The position numbers and the translations under genes are program-made. From contig CAJNOQ010003374.1 of NCBI GenBank assembly GCA_905250885.1, positions 1-20,475 of the forward strand: a DNA stretch of 20,475 bases, written 5' to 3'. Positions 1 to 10,475 of this stretch are shown here, in pieces; position 1 is the stretch's first letter, and each line of letters begins with the position of its first letter. A model generated the notes under the pieces. The model was given only the letters and a program-made list of their open reading frames with translations. It searched no databases and was not told where the DNA came from. This stretch comes from Didymodactylos carnosus. Taxonomy: Eukaryota; Rotifera; Eurotatoria; Philodinida; Philodinidae.

Positions 1-37
1 TTATAGAATACCCATGAGGACAAAAGAAGAACTATAC

Positions 38-1551
38 CTTTTCCTTTTTTGTCGCCTTTTCCTTTGCCTTTCGATTCCAGTTTCTAGAATGAGCAAGAAA
101 TAACAACTGTGCCACGAAAATTTGAAGATTTCTAAAATATACCGCTTCTAATTCTTCCTGAACTTGTTCGACGTCTTTCTTCTCAAAAATTTTATTCGAT
201 CCTCCTTCATCTTCATCAGGAAAATCGGGAAATTTTTGAGTTACGTTTCTAAAGATCAAGTAACATGCTGACTTTGTCAAAAGAATATTTTCTCCTCGTT
301 CTTTTATACCGGCACTCAATAAACCACTGACGAATTTGATCTTGCAAACGTTCTTTCATATCTGGTCCTTCTGTTTGTCTAATTTTTTCTCTTGTCGCTA
401 TCAAAGCTTGCTGATATGCAATTTCATGTTTTTCTTGACGTTTTCGTCGTTCTTCTTCATGACCCTTGACATCGGCGAGAAGTTTCTTCAATGGATCTTT
501 GGGAAAATTTGGCATTGCCTGAAATAAAGATAAGTGATTCCTTTCTACAATAATTCGTGTTATCATTAATACATACCATTCCCAAAAACATGTACTCTTC
601 ATCACGAAATTTTTTTGTATCACGACGAACGACATAACGTCTCCAATATTTTTGTATTATTGTTGCTGCTAGATTTTTGTCCATTTGTGGTTCACCTATT
701 GTTGCACGTTGACGAGCCCGTTGTTCATTGACACGAATTTCTTTCATTTGTTTTGCCCGTAGCCGTCCTTGTCGTGCTCGTTCATGTGATTGAATTATTC
801 TTATGGCATCATCCATAGACATTTGAGCATTTTGATCCTAAAATTGCAAAATTTTATTCAACCTTAATCCTAAGATAAATTACACTATAACACTACCGGT
901 TTATCTTGATCAAGCGACATTCGTGCTAAAATCTGACCCAACAAGCGTTCTCGTTTTTCAATAACTTGCGCTTTTTCCAGTACGAAATATGTTGGAATTG
1001 GAATTTCTAAATCATTCTAAGAAACAAGAAGCAAACAAACGAATAGATACTCACAAACTCTAGATGAGGTTCTTACTGGTGTTAATTTTAAGTCAGCTAA
1101 TATATCGTCGAAATAATGGTATTCCGATGCGTCCATACTAATCATTTCATGTTTAAGTTCTAAAATTCTTCCCATACAACCGTCCAGTACGACTCGAAGC
1201 AAACGTCGTTTCTGTGGGTGGACAATTTGATCGTAACATTGCTCTAATTTTCGAAATATTTGTACATATTTAACAAACATTGTAGCTACTTGTTGAAAAG
1301 CGGCTGCTCTGTCCTGAAAGTATAAAGCTACTGGATGAGATAAAATACTAGATTCTAGATGTCAGAGATTTTTAATTAACTACAAACCGTTTCAGCTGGA
1401 CGCGGTTCAGCGGGAGTTTCGATTTGCAGCATGTCTGCCAAAGCAATTTCTGCATCCTGCCACTGTTTATTGTACGAACTAAAAGACAACAGCAATCCTA
1501 TTTCCAGTTTAGTTTTCTGTTAAGATTGGTATCAACTTACATATGAGACAT
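38..1551 (-). CDS. IQCA1: IQ and AAA domain-containing protein 1 (dynein regulatory complex subunit 11), 5' part
   Basis: Eight exons can be joined on the minus strand: 1551-1541, 1478-1388, 1313-1077, 1016-897, 837-577, 518-310, 248-143 and 83-38. Their phases agree and all introns are GT-AG of 58-74 nt. They give about 360 residues from the ATG at 1551. Recognisable blocks are the N-terminal MFVKYVQIFRKLEQCYDQIV segment, an acidic FHYFDDILxDLKLTP-type segment (here EYHYFDDILADLKLTP), two IQ-type calmodulin-binding segments (around residues 167-180 and 211-227, the second with IIQKYWRRYVVRR), GPDMKERLQDQIRQWFIEC, FPDFPDEDEGGS, and a Lys/Gly-rich stretch in the last exon. This order matches IQCA1/DRC11, a subunit of the axonemal nexin-dynein regulatory complex that controls ciliary beating. 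The last visible exon ends at a GT donor at 37-36, so the gene continues beyond the left edge. The C-terminal AAA domain is not in the window. Family assignment is from recalled conservation, not a search. Confidence 0.9.
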
Positions 1552-2669
1552 CTTAATTAGTTCTCTTTTGTTTCACCCCTTTAGGAGGAGAACGTGATTA
1601 TTTTCAGTCAACACTATCAAATTATTTGTCAATTTGAACTAATATATAAGAGAACATCTCTGTATATTTGGTCGTCATTCTTACATTTTTTTCTCTTCAA
1701 AGAGTCATATGAGGTTGTTACAGACGCCATTCTTCTTGTTATTCACTTAGCACTAATCTCTTTGATGAAGTATCCTCTGAACTGAGTGACTGCTAAAAGA
1801 CCTTAACAAATTGTCATTTCAGTATAAACTCAAAAATAAATGAGAAGCCATAGTGTTTTTGTTGCCGCAAACAGTTAAAATTCGTACCATTTGTTTACAC
1901 GTGCATTTATTGGTCTAAATATGCTTTTATAGTTATGCTCAATGCCGTGCAAAAGTATGTATACATTGCTGTTCTCTCACCGTGAATTTCTATATAGCAC
2001 GACAGCATTGTATTTACGCTATACTTTTCGCCTAATTTGAGTTTAGAGTGCACCTTTTTCCCCTGTATAGCTCACCCACAAGGCCATCATCAAAATAAAA
2101 AGTGCCATATGTCAAACTGGAAATTCTGTTTACCTCATTATTTTTCAACACTTCTCATGACTTTCGAAAGCAAATAAAGAAAAAATTAGTAATTTAAATT
2201 TGGAGACAAGAAAGATGTCATACCGAGTCTTTTTAACCCTACACTTTTTGTCTCTTGCATTACAAAAAAGATATCCAATAGGGGATCTTTCACATAAAAG
2301 CGATGTCTAGCCTAATAAAGAGACTGACTTATTTATCACAACGAAGTTGAATTGGAAGGAGAAACGTTTCACCTTAGACTATTGGACTACGCTTATAATT
2401 TTTTATTTTAGAATTCTGATATTTGTTTAACTTTGATGATTTATTGTGTGCAAGGTTATTTGTAATTTTAATGATTGGTCGTTATAGTTAAGTATATTGT
2501 TGATCAACTTTGAATTTGTGATATTATACTAAAAATTATTAGACTGAGGTGAGTCTCATCGGTTTAACTGGAATCGTTATAAATCATACAGTTTTTTCTT
2601 TTTAGCTGCACGACTCGTTTTTTTCCAGTGTCGTGTTTATCGTCGATCCGATGATTTCTTTCTCTCGTA
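1552..2669. promoter_or_regulatory. divergent intergenic region between IQCA1 and WAC
   Basis: These 1.1 kb separate two start codons that face away from each other, so the region must hold the 5' UTRs and promoters of both genes unless non-coding first exons lie elsewhere. It is AT-rich with no convincing coding exon; the open frame at 1594-1785 has no recognisable protein features. An imperfect inverted repeat lies inside, annotated separately. A possible splice acceptor with a pyrimidine run before AG near 2605 could end a 5' UTR intron of WAC, but this is speculative. No clear TATA box can be singled out in such AT-rich DNA. Confidence 0.5.
1937..2043. repeat. imperfect inverted repeat (hairpin, possibly MITE-like)
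   Basis: The left arm, around 1938-1972, contains CTCAA, then GCAAAAGTAT, then ATACATTGCTGT. The right arm, around 2002-2043, read on the opposite strand gives the same blocks in the same order: CTCAAA, GCGAAAAGTAT and ATACAATGCTGT. The inner 12-nt arms (1961-1972 and 2002-2013) match at 11 of 12 positions, with a 29-nt loop. Small insertions separate the outer blocks. This could be a small non-autonomous element or a structured promoter segment; no target duplication was identified. Confidence 0.55.
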
Positions 2670-5078
2670 ATGTATTGTAGTAAACACAGAACAATTGATG
2701 GGTACATCTAGTTTTTCATATAATTCTTCTCTAAAAGTAATTATTTCCATTCATTTAGTCTGTACGAAACGAAGAAATCAGTAGAGGGAAATTATTCGGT
2801 AAGTAACTATTATTTTATACCTGAATACATGAAAACTTAATTTTTATTCTTTTATTCGTTTAGTCTGGTAAACGAGAGTGGAGTTTACATAGTCTGAACG
2901 ATACCACACAAGAAGAATCTTCCAGCCATCAAAAATACATTCGCACTCAATGTTTGTCATAGACTTTTACTTTTTGCGGGAAAGTAGTAATAGTTGTTGT
3001 GTTTTGTTTTCTACTATAGCATCAAACAATTCCACTAGTCATCGAGCTGTCGCCTCTTCTTCTTCGTCTTCGTCAAATACAACAAACAAGCATCAAAATG
3101 GCGAGAAAGACGCTACTAATTCAACATCCACTGCAGCATCGTCGACATCTAAAAAAGGCACAAAAGACGCTAAAAAACCGATTCGTGTGTGCGGCGATTG
3201 GTCTGAATTTCGAAGTTCAAGTGGTAAAACCTATTTTTACAACTGTAAAACAGAAGTTTCACAATGGGAAAAACCGAAAGGATGGATCGTCGACAAGTTA
3301 GTTTTCATTTGCTTTATCCAGTTTATTTTTCTGAAATAACACAAAATTAAGGAATTGATATCAATGCTTGACTATTTCTGGACTTTTGATGAATCGTTTA
3401 AACTTTTTCCAGCAGAAGATATATATTACATAGTAAAAAAGGAGAGAAAATGTGTTTTTTAAATTGTGTTAACCAATGACTTACTCAAGGGATGATTTGT
3501 TTGTTTACATATATTGGAGAGCAAAACAACGCTTTTTCCATTTGTGTTTAATCTCATTCAAAAATCATCTTCGTTCGTTTAATTTATTTAGTTCAACTAC
3601 TAACTCGACAGTATCATCATCCGCTCGACAAAATAATTCAACATCAAACGTTGATCGTCTCAAAAGAGGTATACGTCAACTCATTTTTACCGTGGTTCGA
3701 TCGATTAAAACCCTATCTTTTTTCTAGAAAGCGTCAATAATCCAAAAACATCACCGTCACTTCGAACTTACAGTCGAAGTAAAACGGAAGAGATGACACC
3801 TAGCTCGACATCGTCATATTCATCCAACACTAAAGATTCTTTGTCATCATCTTATCCGTCAATTAAACTATCTTCCCCGTGCCATCATTTAACAAACGGC
3901 GAACAAACAGTAAAAAGTGTTAATCAAGATTTTTTACAATCTTCGTTAACAACAACTTCAAGTGAAACAACAATACGGTTAACTAGTCCAGCTGACGACA
4001 GTTCACGAATGTCGTTTTCATCAACTAGTAGTAAAGAATCAGCCACCCTACTAGTCGAGAGAGGAGATGAAATGAATAATGTACATTTATCGATGTCTGA
4101 ACCAGGTAAGAACAACACGTCTTTCTCTTTCGGTTGTTCTCTCATTTCCGAGCTACAAGTAGATTTTTCATTAGAACTATATAAAATCAAATCTGTGTGA
4201 TCATTCTTTAGCTATTTCATTCTCCAATCATCTTGCGTCAGAAAACAATGAAAGACAACAACAACCGCTGCATGTACAACAAAATGGTAAATGATCATTT
4301 ATTCTAGTTATTGATTATCTTTTTAATTTTTTATTTTGCTATTTAGGTCATGAGACAAAAAGTTCCACACCAGCATCAACAACTGAATCTGTGCAAAAGT
4401 ATGTATTTTTATTCTGTTCGCAAATTCCTATTTCACTTGTTATTTTGTTTTCTAGTATGGAATATGAATTTGCTCCAGTAACAAAAGCTGAACGAGATCA
4501 TGAAATTCAGAAGTATTATCGTGCAGATTTAATCCATCATCTTGTTGATTGGCCATCAACACAGCTTGAAAAACAGGTAATTTTTTGAAAAAGTATTCAT
4601 TGTATTATTCAAATCACTATTTTTGCTTGATGTTGTAGCTATTGGTATGTTAATCTGTGCTAGCATTGTGGTTTTCGTTTATTGTTACTCTATTTTGAGC
4701 AAACTGTGTGTTTCGTGAGCTAAAGTACATCCTTGTTTTAAAACTGTATTTTCCTGATATTGTCTTTTTGCTTGCAAGTTCTATGAATTTTATCTTTTTG
4801 TGATTATTCTTCTTAAGTGATGATTTTATTTTAGTGTTTTAAAGTGTTCGACGAATACTATGCATACAGTGCAAAAATTTCAACTGCTTTCACCGAGCTT
4901 AAAGCGCTAAAATCTAATTTTAGAGTGCTGGAAATCAAACGTAATATACAAACACAAAGGTTCGTAGTTTATTATCATTTTTACGAAATGTCCGGAAAGT
5001 AAACTTAGCAGAAAAGCGTACATGGGAGACATAAGGCAGATACAAGCGTTGGAAGATTTAGATCCGTCCATATTGTAA
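2670..5078 (+). CDS. WAC: WAC homologue (WW domain adaptor with C-terminal coiled coil)
   Basis: Eleven exons join in phase: 2670-2701, 2759-2798, 2864-2951, 3020-3296, 3592-3668, 3728-4105, 4212-4286, 4347-4398, 4456-4576, 4835-4959 and 5009-5078, giving 444 aa. The WW domain spans about residues 112-140, with W114, Y125/F126/Y127, W136 and P139 (motif [10 protein letters not shown], as in vertebrate WAC). A Ser/Thr/Asn-rich linker of about 220 residues follows. The C-terminal block has [16 protein letters not shown], then [17 protein letters not shown] and [10 protein letters not shown], which align with the WAC C-terminal helical/coiled-coil region. The start MYCSK...DG resembles the vertebrate MYARK...DG start. 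In vertebrates WAC links RNF20/40-dependent histone H2B ubiquitination to RNA polymerase II and acts in the nucleus. The serine-rich middle is poorly conserved, so exon joins there rest on phase and splice sites. Confidence 0.88.
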
Positions 5079-5230
5079 ACCATTGATCTCACTATAGTAT
5101 AACTTGTTTTTCATTGTCTCATTTTGAACAAACAATATTGTTTTTTTTTAGACTTCTGCGTTATCAACAGCCTCTCACTCTAGATCGTACGACATTAATG
5201 ATTAATCGTGATGATGACAAAACTGTGTAA
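5075..5230 (+). other. WAC: possible alternative last intron and exon of WAC
   Basis: The WAC stop codon TAA at 5076-5078 lies inside a potential donor, GTAAAC at 5075. A strong acceptor follows at 5150-5151, after nine T residues and an A. If used, intron 5075-5151 is removed in phase, and exon 5152-5230 adds 26 codons including RYQQPLTLDRTTLMINRDDD, ending with TAA at 5228-5230 for a 469-aa protein. The shorter form ends exactly where vertebrate WAC ends, so it is taken as the main model. Only transcript data can decide. Confidence 0.35.
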
Positions 5231-6674
5231 CAGATCGTGTCATTGTCTGCTTATTGTCAATTTGTTCTTTTTATTCTTGTCCTATTTAAAGAAATCAAAC
5301 CTCTTTTTTTCTATGTTGTTTTTGTCGTTTTAGTGACACATGATGTACTTTTTTTAACCACCATAACGTTTTAATTGATACTCAAAAGTGTTTATATGTG
5401 TGTCTTGAAAATATGCTTTAGAAACATGTTCATATTTTTGTATACATGCAGGAATATTCGACTTATTTTGATTCTTTACTCTGTTTGAGTAGATTTATAC
5501 CATTAGATAGTTTGATAGGGAAAAACTCTCGAAGATACTCATCAGAATAGTCAATGAATACTCGTGTGCATAACTAAGCATATGTTTTCGTTGTTGTTTG
5601 ATGTCAGATACATAAAACTCTATCGTTTAGCGAAAACTGTAAGAAAATCGAGAATGTGAAAATATTAGTAGTTGAGTTCCCTATTTCTACTTGAAACTGC
5701 AAATTATTTAGAATAGTTAGGATAAAGAGAAAAATATTGGTGTATAAACATCAAACTTGGACATATCCCTACTAACAAACCGGTTTTTTCCTTATGCTAT
5801 TCTCGGGATTTGTTTTGTTTTCTGCTGTCAATACACCGATCTGTAGAAAAAACAACACACATAATTGCTTTGCTTGCACATACTTTTTTTTTTGTAGTTT
5901 ATCTGTTTCATTTCTTTTATTTTGTCTATAGTTTTTTTGAATCTATTTTTTGTTATTCTCATGCTTCTCTTCTCTTCTTTTTTATGTTAGCTCTGAAGTT
6001 TTTCCCCCTTTGCAGTTACAAACGAAAATAAAAATGAGAAAGGTAGCGATTATTTTTCTTGATTATCGATATAAAGAGAGAAGCTGACTTGTAGAAGTGC
6101 TGTTTTTTGTATCCTGTACTATTCACTTTTCTTTCCCATTTCTCTTTCTCACAAGGGGAGGGGTATTACGTAATTTGTTCATTTTTGTTTTTTTTGTCTT
6201 TATTTGAAAAGTAAAATTATATATTGTAAAACAAATACGTTCGTGTAAATATTTTATATGTTAATATGTCACATACATTCGAAGTGTATAAAGTATAAAC
6301 ATTGATCAATGTGCAATAATCCTCGTTGGAATTTCTTCCAGGGACCTCTTCTGTCGGATAACATGCATTAGTCAGTTGACCAATAACTTATTATATTACA
6401 AGAGAGAAATGATAAGATTTTGTTCTTCGTTGACGGTACTGATGGATGTAGAAAACTAAAAAATAAATCTCTAATTCAAAATAAAGGCTGTTTATCTTCA
6501 TGAGTAAAAATATCAAAAAATACATTGTATCATTATTCCACAAATGACTAAATTGTTTTATTTGTCTGAAAACTTCCTGTTGTGTTCAGACGCTGTAGAA
6601 ATGATTATTATTATTATTACAGATACTTCCTTTCTGGCCTATTGTTTTCGAAAATATTTTAGATTTTATAAAGT
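5231..6674. other. gene-free AT-rich interval between WAC and SNAPC3
   Basis: Nothing coding could be supported here. The region must include the WAC 3' UTR and the SNAPC3 promoter and 5' UTR, since both genes are on the plus strand. It contains long T runs, a few AATAAA-like strings (for example AAATAAATC near 6462) and a five-copy ATT microsatellite at 6604-6618, about 55 bp before the SNAPC3 start. The open frame at 5810-6031 is a T-rich Phe-dominated frame without gene-like composition. Confidence 0.6.
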
Positions 6675-8979
6675 ATGGATACAAACGATAATCGTATGAA
6701 TGAATTCATCTCACCACCAATAAATTTACAGGATTTTTTAAATGAAACAAGTACATTAAAACAACGTTTATCCTTATTATGTAACAATTTACAAAGTGTT
6801 GTTCAACCCATATTTCAAAATTCTCTTACGGATATATTAGAAATATCACAATCACTTACAGATTACAGACATTTAGAAACAACATTTCCTCTCAATGTCA
6901 CTACAAACACAACATCAACACGACGGAGACAAAGTCAGCAATCTTGTTTAGATGATGATTTAACAACAGTTTCATCTGTTCGTACGCATTCATCGGATGA
7001 TATTGATTTTGATGAAATGGATCAACCACCACCAACGACCACAACAGCGACAACGCAAAAAAAATCGTCACGTAAAGAACATCAACAACCACTTCCAGAT
7101 CTTAAATCCTATCCAGCTTGTATTGAATATATTATGTCTGAATTTAATCAATCACGTCCACACGCATCGCATGATACAGCATTTTTAAAAAATTTAAGAG
7201 AATGTAATTTAGCTAAAGCAAAATCACTCGATTCAGAAATAACAGAGCCGACATTAATCATTAATGCTCAAATATATTTTCCACCTGAATCACGTGAAAG
7301 ATATCGAATTGCATTAATGAACGAATTAATATGTTTAACCACACAAACATTGGCAACATTAAGAGATTCAATCGAATGTGTTAGTGATGAACAAATTATT
7401 GGCGAATATTCTCAAAATCCATCAGATTTAAAAACAACTGGTCAGCGTGTCGGTGATTTATATCCGGCTGGGTGTTTTATCATTGATGGTGTTATTTATG
7501 ATGATACACGACGAACAAATGTCCGATTAAGTGATAAAATTATGCAATTTATTGAAAATAACAGTGATAAAGAAAAAAAAGAACAACAATATACTGTTGG
7601 AGAAGTGATGGAAAATGTGACATTTAATAATATAAACAGTTTATGTTTAGGAAAGCCTTATATTTATATACATCAAATGAATTGTGAACATGTGGTGGTA
7701 TTTAATGAGTTAAAACTATTGCAGAATGATCAGTGTTTAGATTCGAGGTAAACGACGATCCTCAAAGTAAAACGCATCATCAGAGAGTACAGACTATGAC
7801 AGAACTTTCTCGAGCGAGCTCAAAAATGTCCTGAAAAATAGGAAAGTGATCTCATATTTTTTCTTATTCTTCTGGTAGTGCAGCATCATTGTGAATCATC
7901 ACTTATATAATGGAAAGATTTTCTTCGATTTCTCTGAGTTTATATCCAGTCTTATCAAAATATATGAATCATCATCTTTCAGAATTTTGCCAAAAATTCA
8001 ATGTTTTGGGACGTTTTGAAAAAGATTTCTGAAAGCCCTAAAAATCACCTTTTTCTTCACATTTTAATTCAAATTTTTAAGGTTGCCCGTTTTAACAGAC
8101 ATAGAGCTATGTTGAGGGGAGTGTTCTGATCAGAATAAGATGTCCAGCAGATTTGTACGACTTTACCTTCCAGAGTTATACTAGTTTTGCTAAAGGCATT
8201 GAACTATAATTACTGAAGTGATGACGTCATTGCTTAGAATATGGTTTTCGCGCAGCAGAGTTGTATATTCTCCTAGACGATTCGTCGTAAAACCTTCATT
8301 CTTTTTTTATTTTGAAGCTAAGACATTTATCTAAAGTTTGATCCGCGATGATTTTTGATTTTTGTTTTCTGTGCAGAGATAAGTGGCAAATACTCCGCCG
8401 AATTAGGATTATTTTCAGAGGTCTGATTTAAAATACGTGTAGAGAATGAATGGAAGCGAAATTCATAAATCGCCGCAAATCAAATTTTAGATTTAGGTGT
8501 CTACTTTCATTTGAGGTCACTCGCAGCTTTCTGCACCTTCCAACAAAAAAAACCTTTACGTTTTTGCTAAGAGCCCGATTTTGTCGGATGTAAGATAAAA
8601 AAGTTTTTTCCTGAGGAAGACCCTTAAGTTTGAAAAATTTTCCATAAAATAATTTTGTTTTCCTGTAAAGTCTGATTCTCAGGTCATCATAAAGAACATG
8701 ACATTGTAATTTCTGCCATCCTTCATCCAGCTATCAGCTTTATATTCATTAACCTGTTTTTTCTTTAGTTTGTATCCATTGTGTAAAATCAAATATCATG
8801 GCCGTTTTTTCCATTGTTTTTTATGCAATGTATTTTATGCAAAATGGTTAGTGCGTGATTCTCCAATTATTCCAGATGATCCTTGTTTATTATGTGAAAG
8901 ATGTTTTAAAGCATGTCATTATGATAAAGATGGAAATAAAGTTGGACAATTTCTGGCATATCATTTTCCACAATTGTAA
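6675..8979 (+). CDS. SNAPC3: snRNA-activating protein complex subunit 3 (SNAP50)
   Basis: Two exons, 6675-7747 and 8769-8979, join in phase (AG|T) to give 427 aa, close to the human length of about 411. SNAPC3 is a DNA-contacting subunit of the SNAPc complex that binds the proximal sequence element of snRNA promoters for RNA polymerase II and III in the nucleus. The conserved C-terminal half shows RVGDLYPAGCFIIDGVIYDD, HQMNCEHVVVFNELKLL and QCLDS|SLYPL across the splice. The zinc-binding tail follows, with CFLC (374-377), AKW, DDPCLLCERCFKACHYD (C397, C400, C403, H408) and GNKVGQFLAYHF. The N-terminal third is poorly conserved and holds a Thr/Gln/Pro-rich linker around residues 80-145. The start is the first ATG of the frame, just downstream of a stop-rich AT stretch. 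The intron is far longer than most in the window. Confidence 0.93.
7748..8768 (+). other. 1021-nt intron of SNAPC3, compositionally mixed
   Basis: The donor GTAAAC follows codon 357 and the acceptor is CTTTAG at 8763-8768. Most introns in this window are 48-75 nt, so this one is about 15 times the usual size. The stretch from about 8070 to 8600 is visibly less AT-rich than typical intron sequence here and contains a perfect 10-bp palindrome with a CRE-like core, ATGACGTCAT, at 8221-8230. No open frame with recognisable protein motifs was found on either strand. A decayed transposable element is plausible, but no terminal repeats were identified. Confidence 0.5.
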
Positions 8980-10475
8980 TTATGAACAACTATTATTTTA
9001 TTGTAATTTTTTTCTCTTAAATAGTTTTCTGTTATGAACTAACTAGTCAAATATTTTGTGCACCGTTGAACTATTAGAACAACATGTCTTTTCAGCATCA
9101 TTATTGTAAGAAGTTATGATTCTATTTTCTGCAGATTATCAAAAAAAATTTTAAATATTTTATCTCCTTATTTTTAAAAGTAGAAGGACTAGTAATGAAC
9201 ACATTAAAGTTTCCTTCATTCTAGTAATTAGAAAGGAAACGTAAAAATGAGCTCATAATAATCGGTCTGAAATGGTGAGAATATAAACAAGTGTCTTGGC
9301 GGAAAAATTACTTTTGAACTAACTCGCTTAAATTCTGTAAAAAGAATAGAACAGAATAAAATGACCTAGATCAGGGTAACAGGTCAGAAATAAAATAAGA
9401 AACAGAACAAGTATTTGACTAAATACATATCGAAAAAAACAAGAAAAATGACATGCATTTTTTTCTTTTTTCTTTCTGTAAGTAGTAAATAGACACTTAC
9501 TTTTTTAACTATACTCCATCATAATAACATTGTTATCTGACAACTAATAATGAAGTGTATGATAATCGGTGGCTGCTGTTAATAATTATTGTGTTTGTAC
9601 TTGCGATATTCTCATTTGTTTTGTCCTTATTTTCATTTTAACTAGTTGAGTGAATATTCAGAGAGGTGAGCAAATCGTTGTATCAGTATCTTGTCACTAG
9701 CACCATTTTTTATGGAATGAGTCATGTCCTTGTAATTTATCTTCGAATGTTAGTGATATTTACGTTTGTTAAACGAAAAATATTGCACTTTTTTTTTTAA
9801 TTGACACGATGAGATATTGCTAGTTCAATAAATATCAAAATTAGAAATTCTTCTAATGGTGAAACAAGAAAGTCTTTGAGAACATCAAAAGGTTGTAAAA
9901 ACACTTTTCTGTACTTCTAAAAGAAAGTTATAACTGCAAAATCTATGGTTTATTCAATCGAAATTTTATATTTCTGAAGAATAAAAGGCTTTTTTCTATC
10001 GTTCTCAGTAGAGCTTTCCCTATATTTCAAATATTAGTGTCGTACTCTTCTACCTCAAATAAACTGAAGTAAAACAATTTGCTTGCAGTATACATAGCCA
10101 TGAGACTCGAGAAAATCATTACATACTCTTAACGGTAAGTTTTGTAAATTTCTTCTATGAACTCCGAAGAAAGGGAGAGCTCAGATTTATATTGAGGAAT
10201 CCATAGTCTTTTTTTAGTGATGTACCATCAAGCCCCTCCCCTCCCTCTCACTCACAGTCAGTAATCGTCACATATCTAATCATTAATCACAATTTGAATG
10301 ATGAGGCTATATTTTACAGTTTATCTCATTGACTTTACCGGAAAGTCCTTAAATCTTATAGAAAGGTATACATTTGTTTTAGCCGATGACAGAAACTTCA
10401 ATTAGATGATCAAAAATATTTCGTTTGATTAGAGTGAATAAAAATTTGCGTCTGACTAACAATATAAATAACCTA
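8980..10475. other. gene-free interval between SNAPC3 and the nuclear receptor
   Basis: About 1.5 kb with no supported coding exon on either strand. It holds the SNAPC3 3' UTR and the upstream region of the receptor, both on the plus strand. The only compositional landmark is a C-rich pyrimidine tract, CCCCTCCCCTCCCTCTCACT, around 10231-10252, about 225 bp before the receptor start codon. It resembles a C/T-rich promoter element, but no function can be shown from sequence alone. Confidence 0.5.

Noticed and set aside
3924..4190. 88-residue minus-strand frame inside WAC
   Set aside because: It is the antisense shadow of the serine-rich WAC exon.
5810..6031. 73-residue plus-strand frame dominated by Phe and Leu
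   Set aside because: It results from T-rich DNA; there is no signal of a membrane protein beyond composition, and no exon partners.
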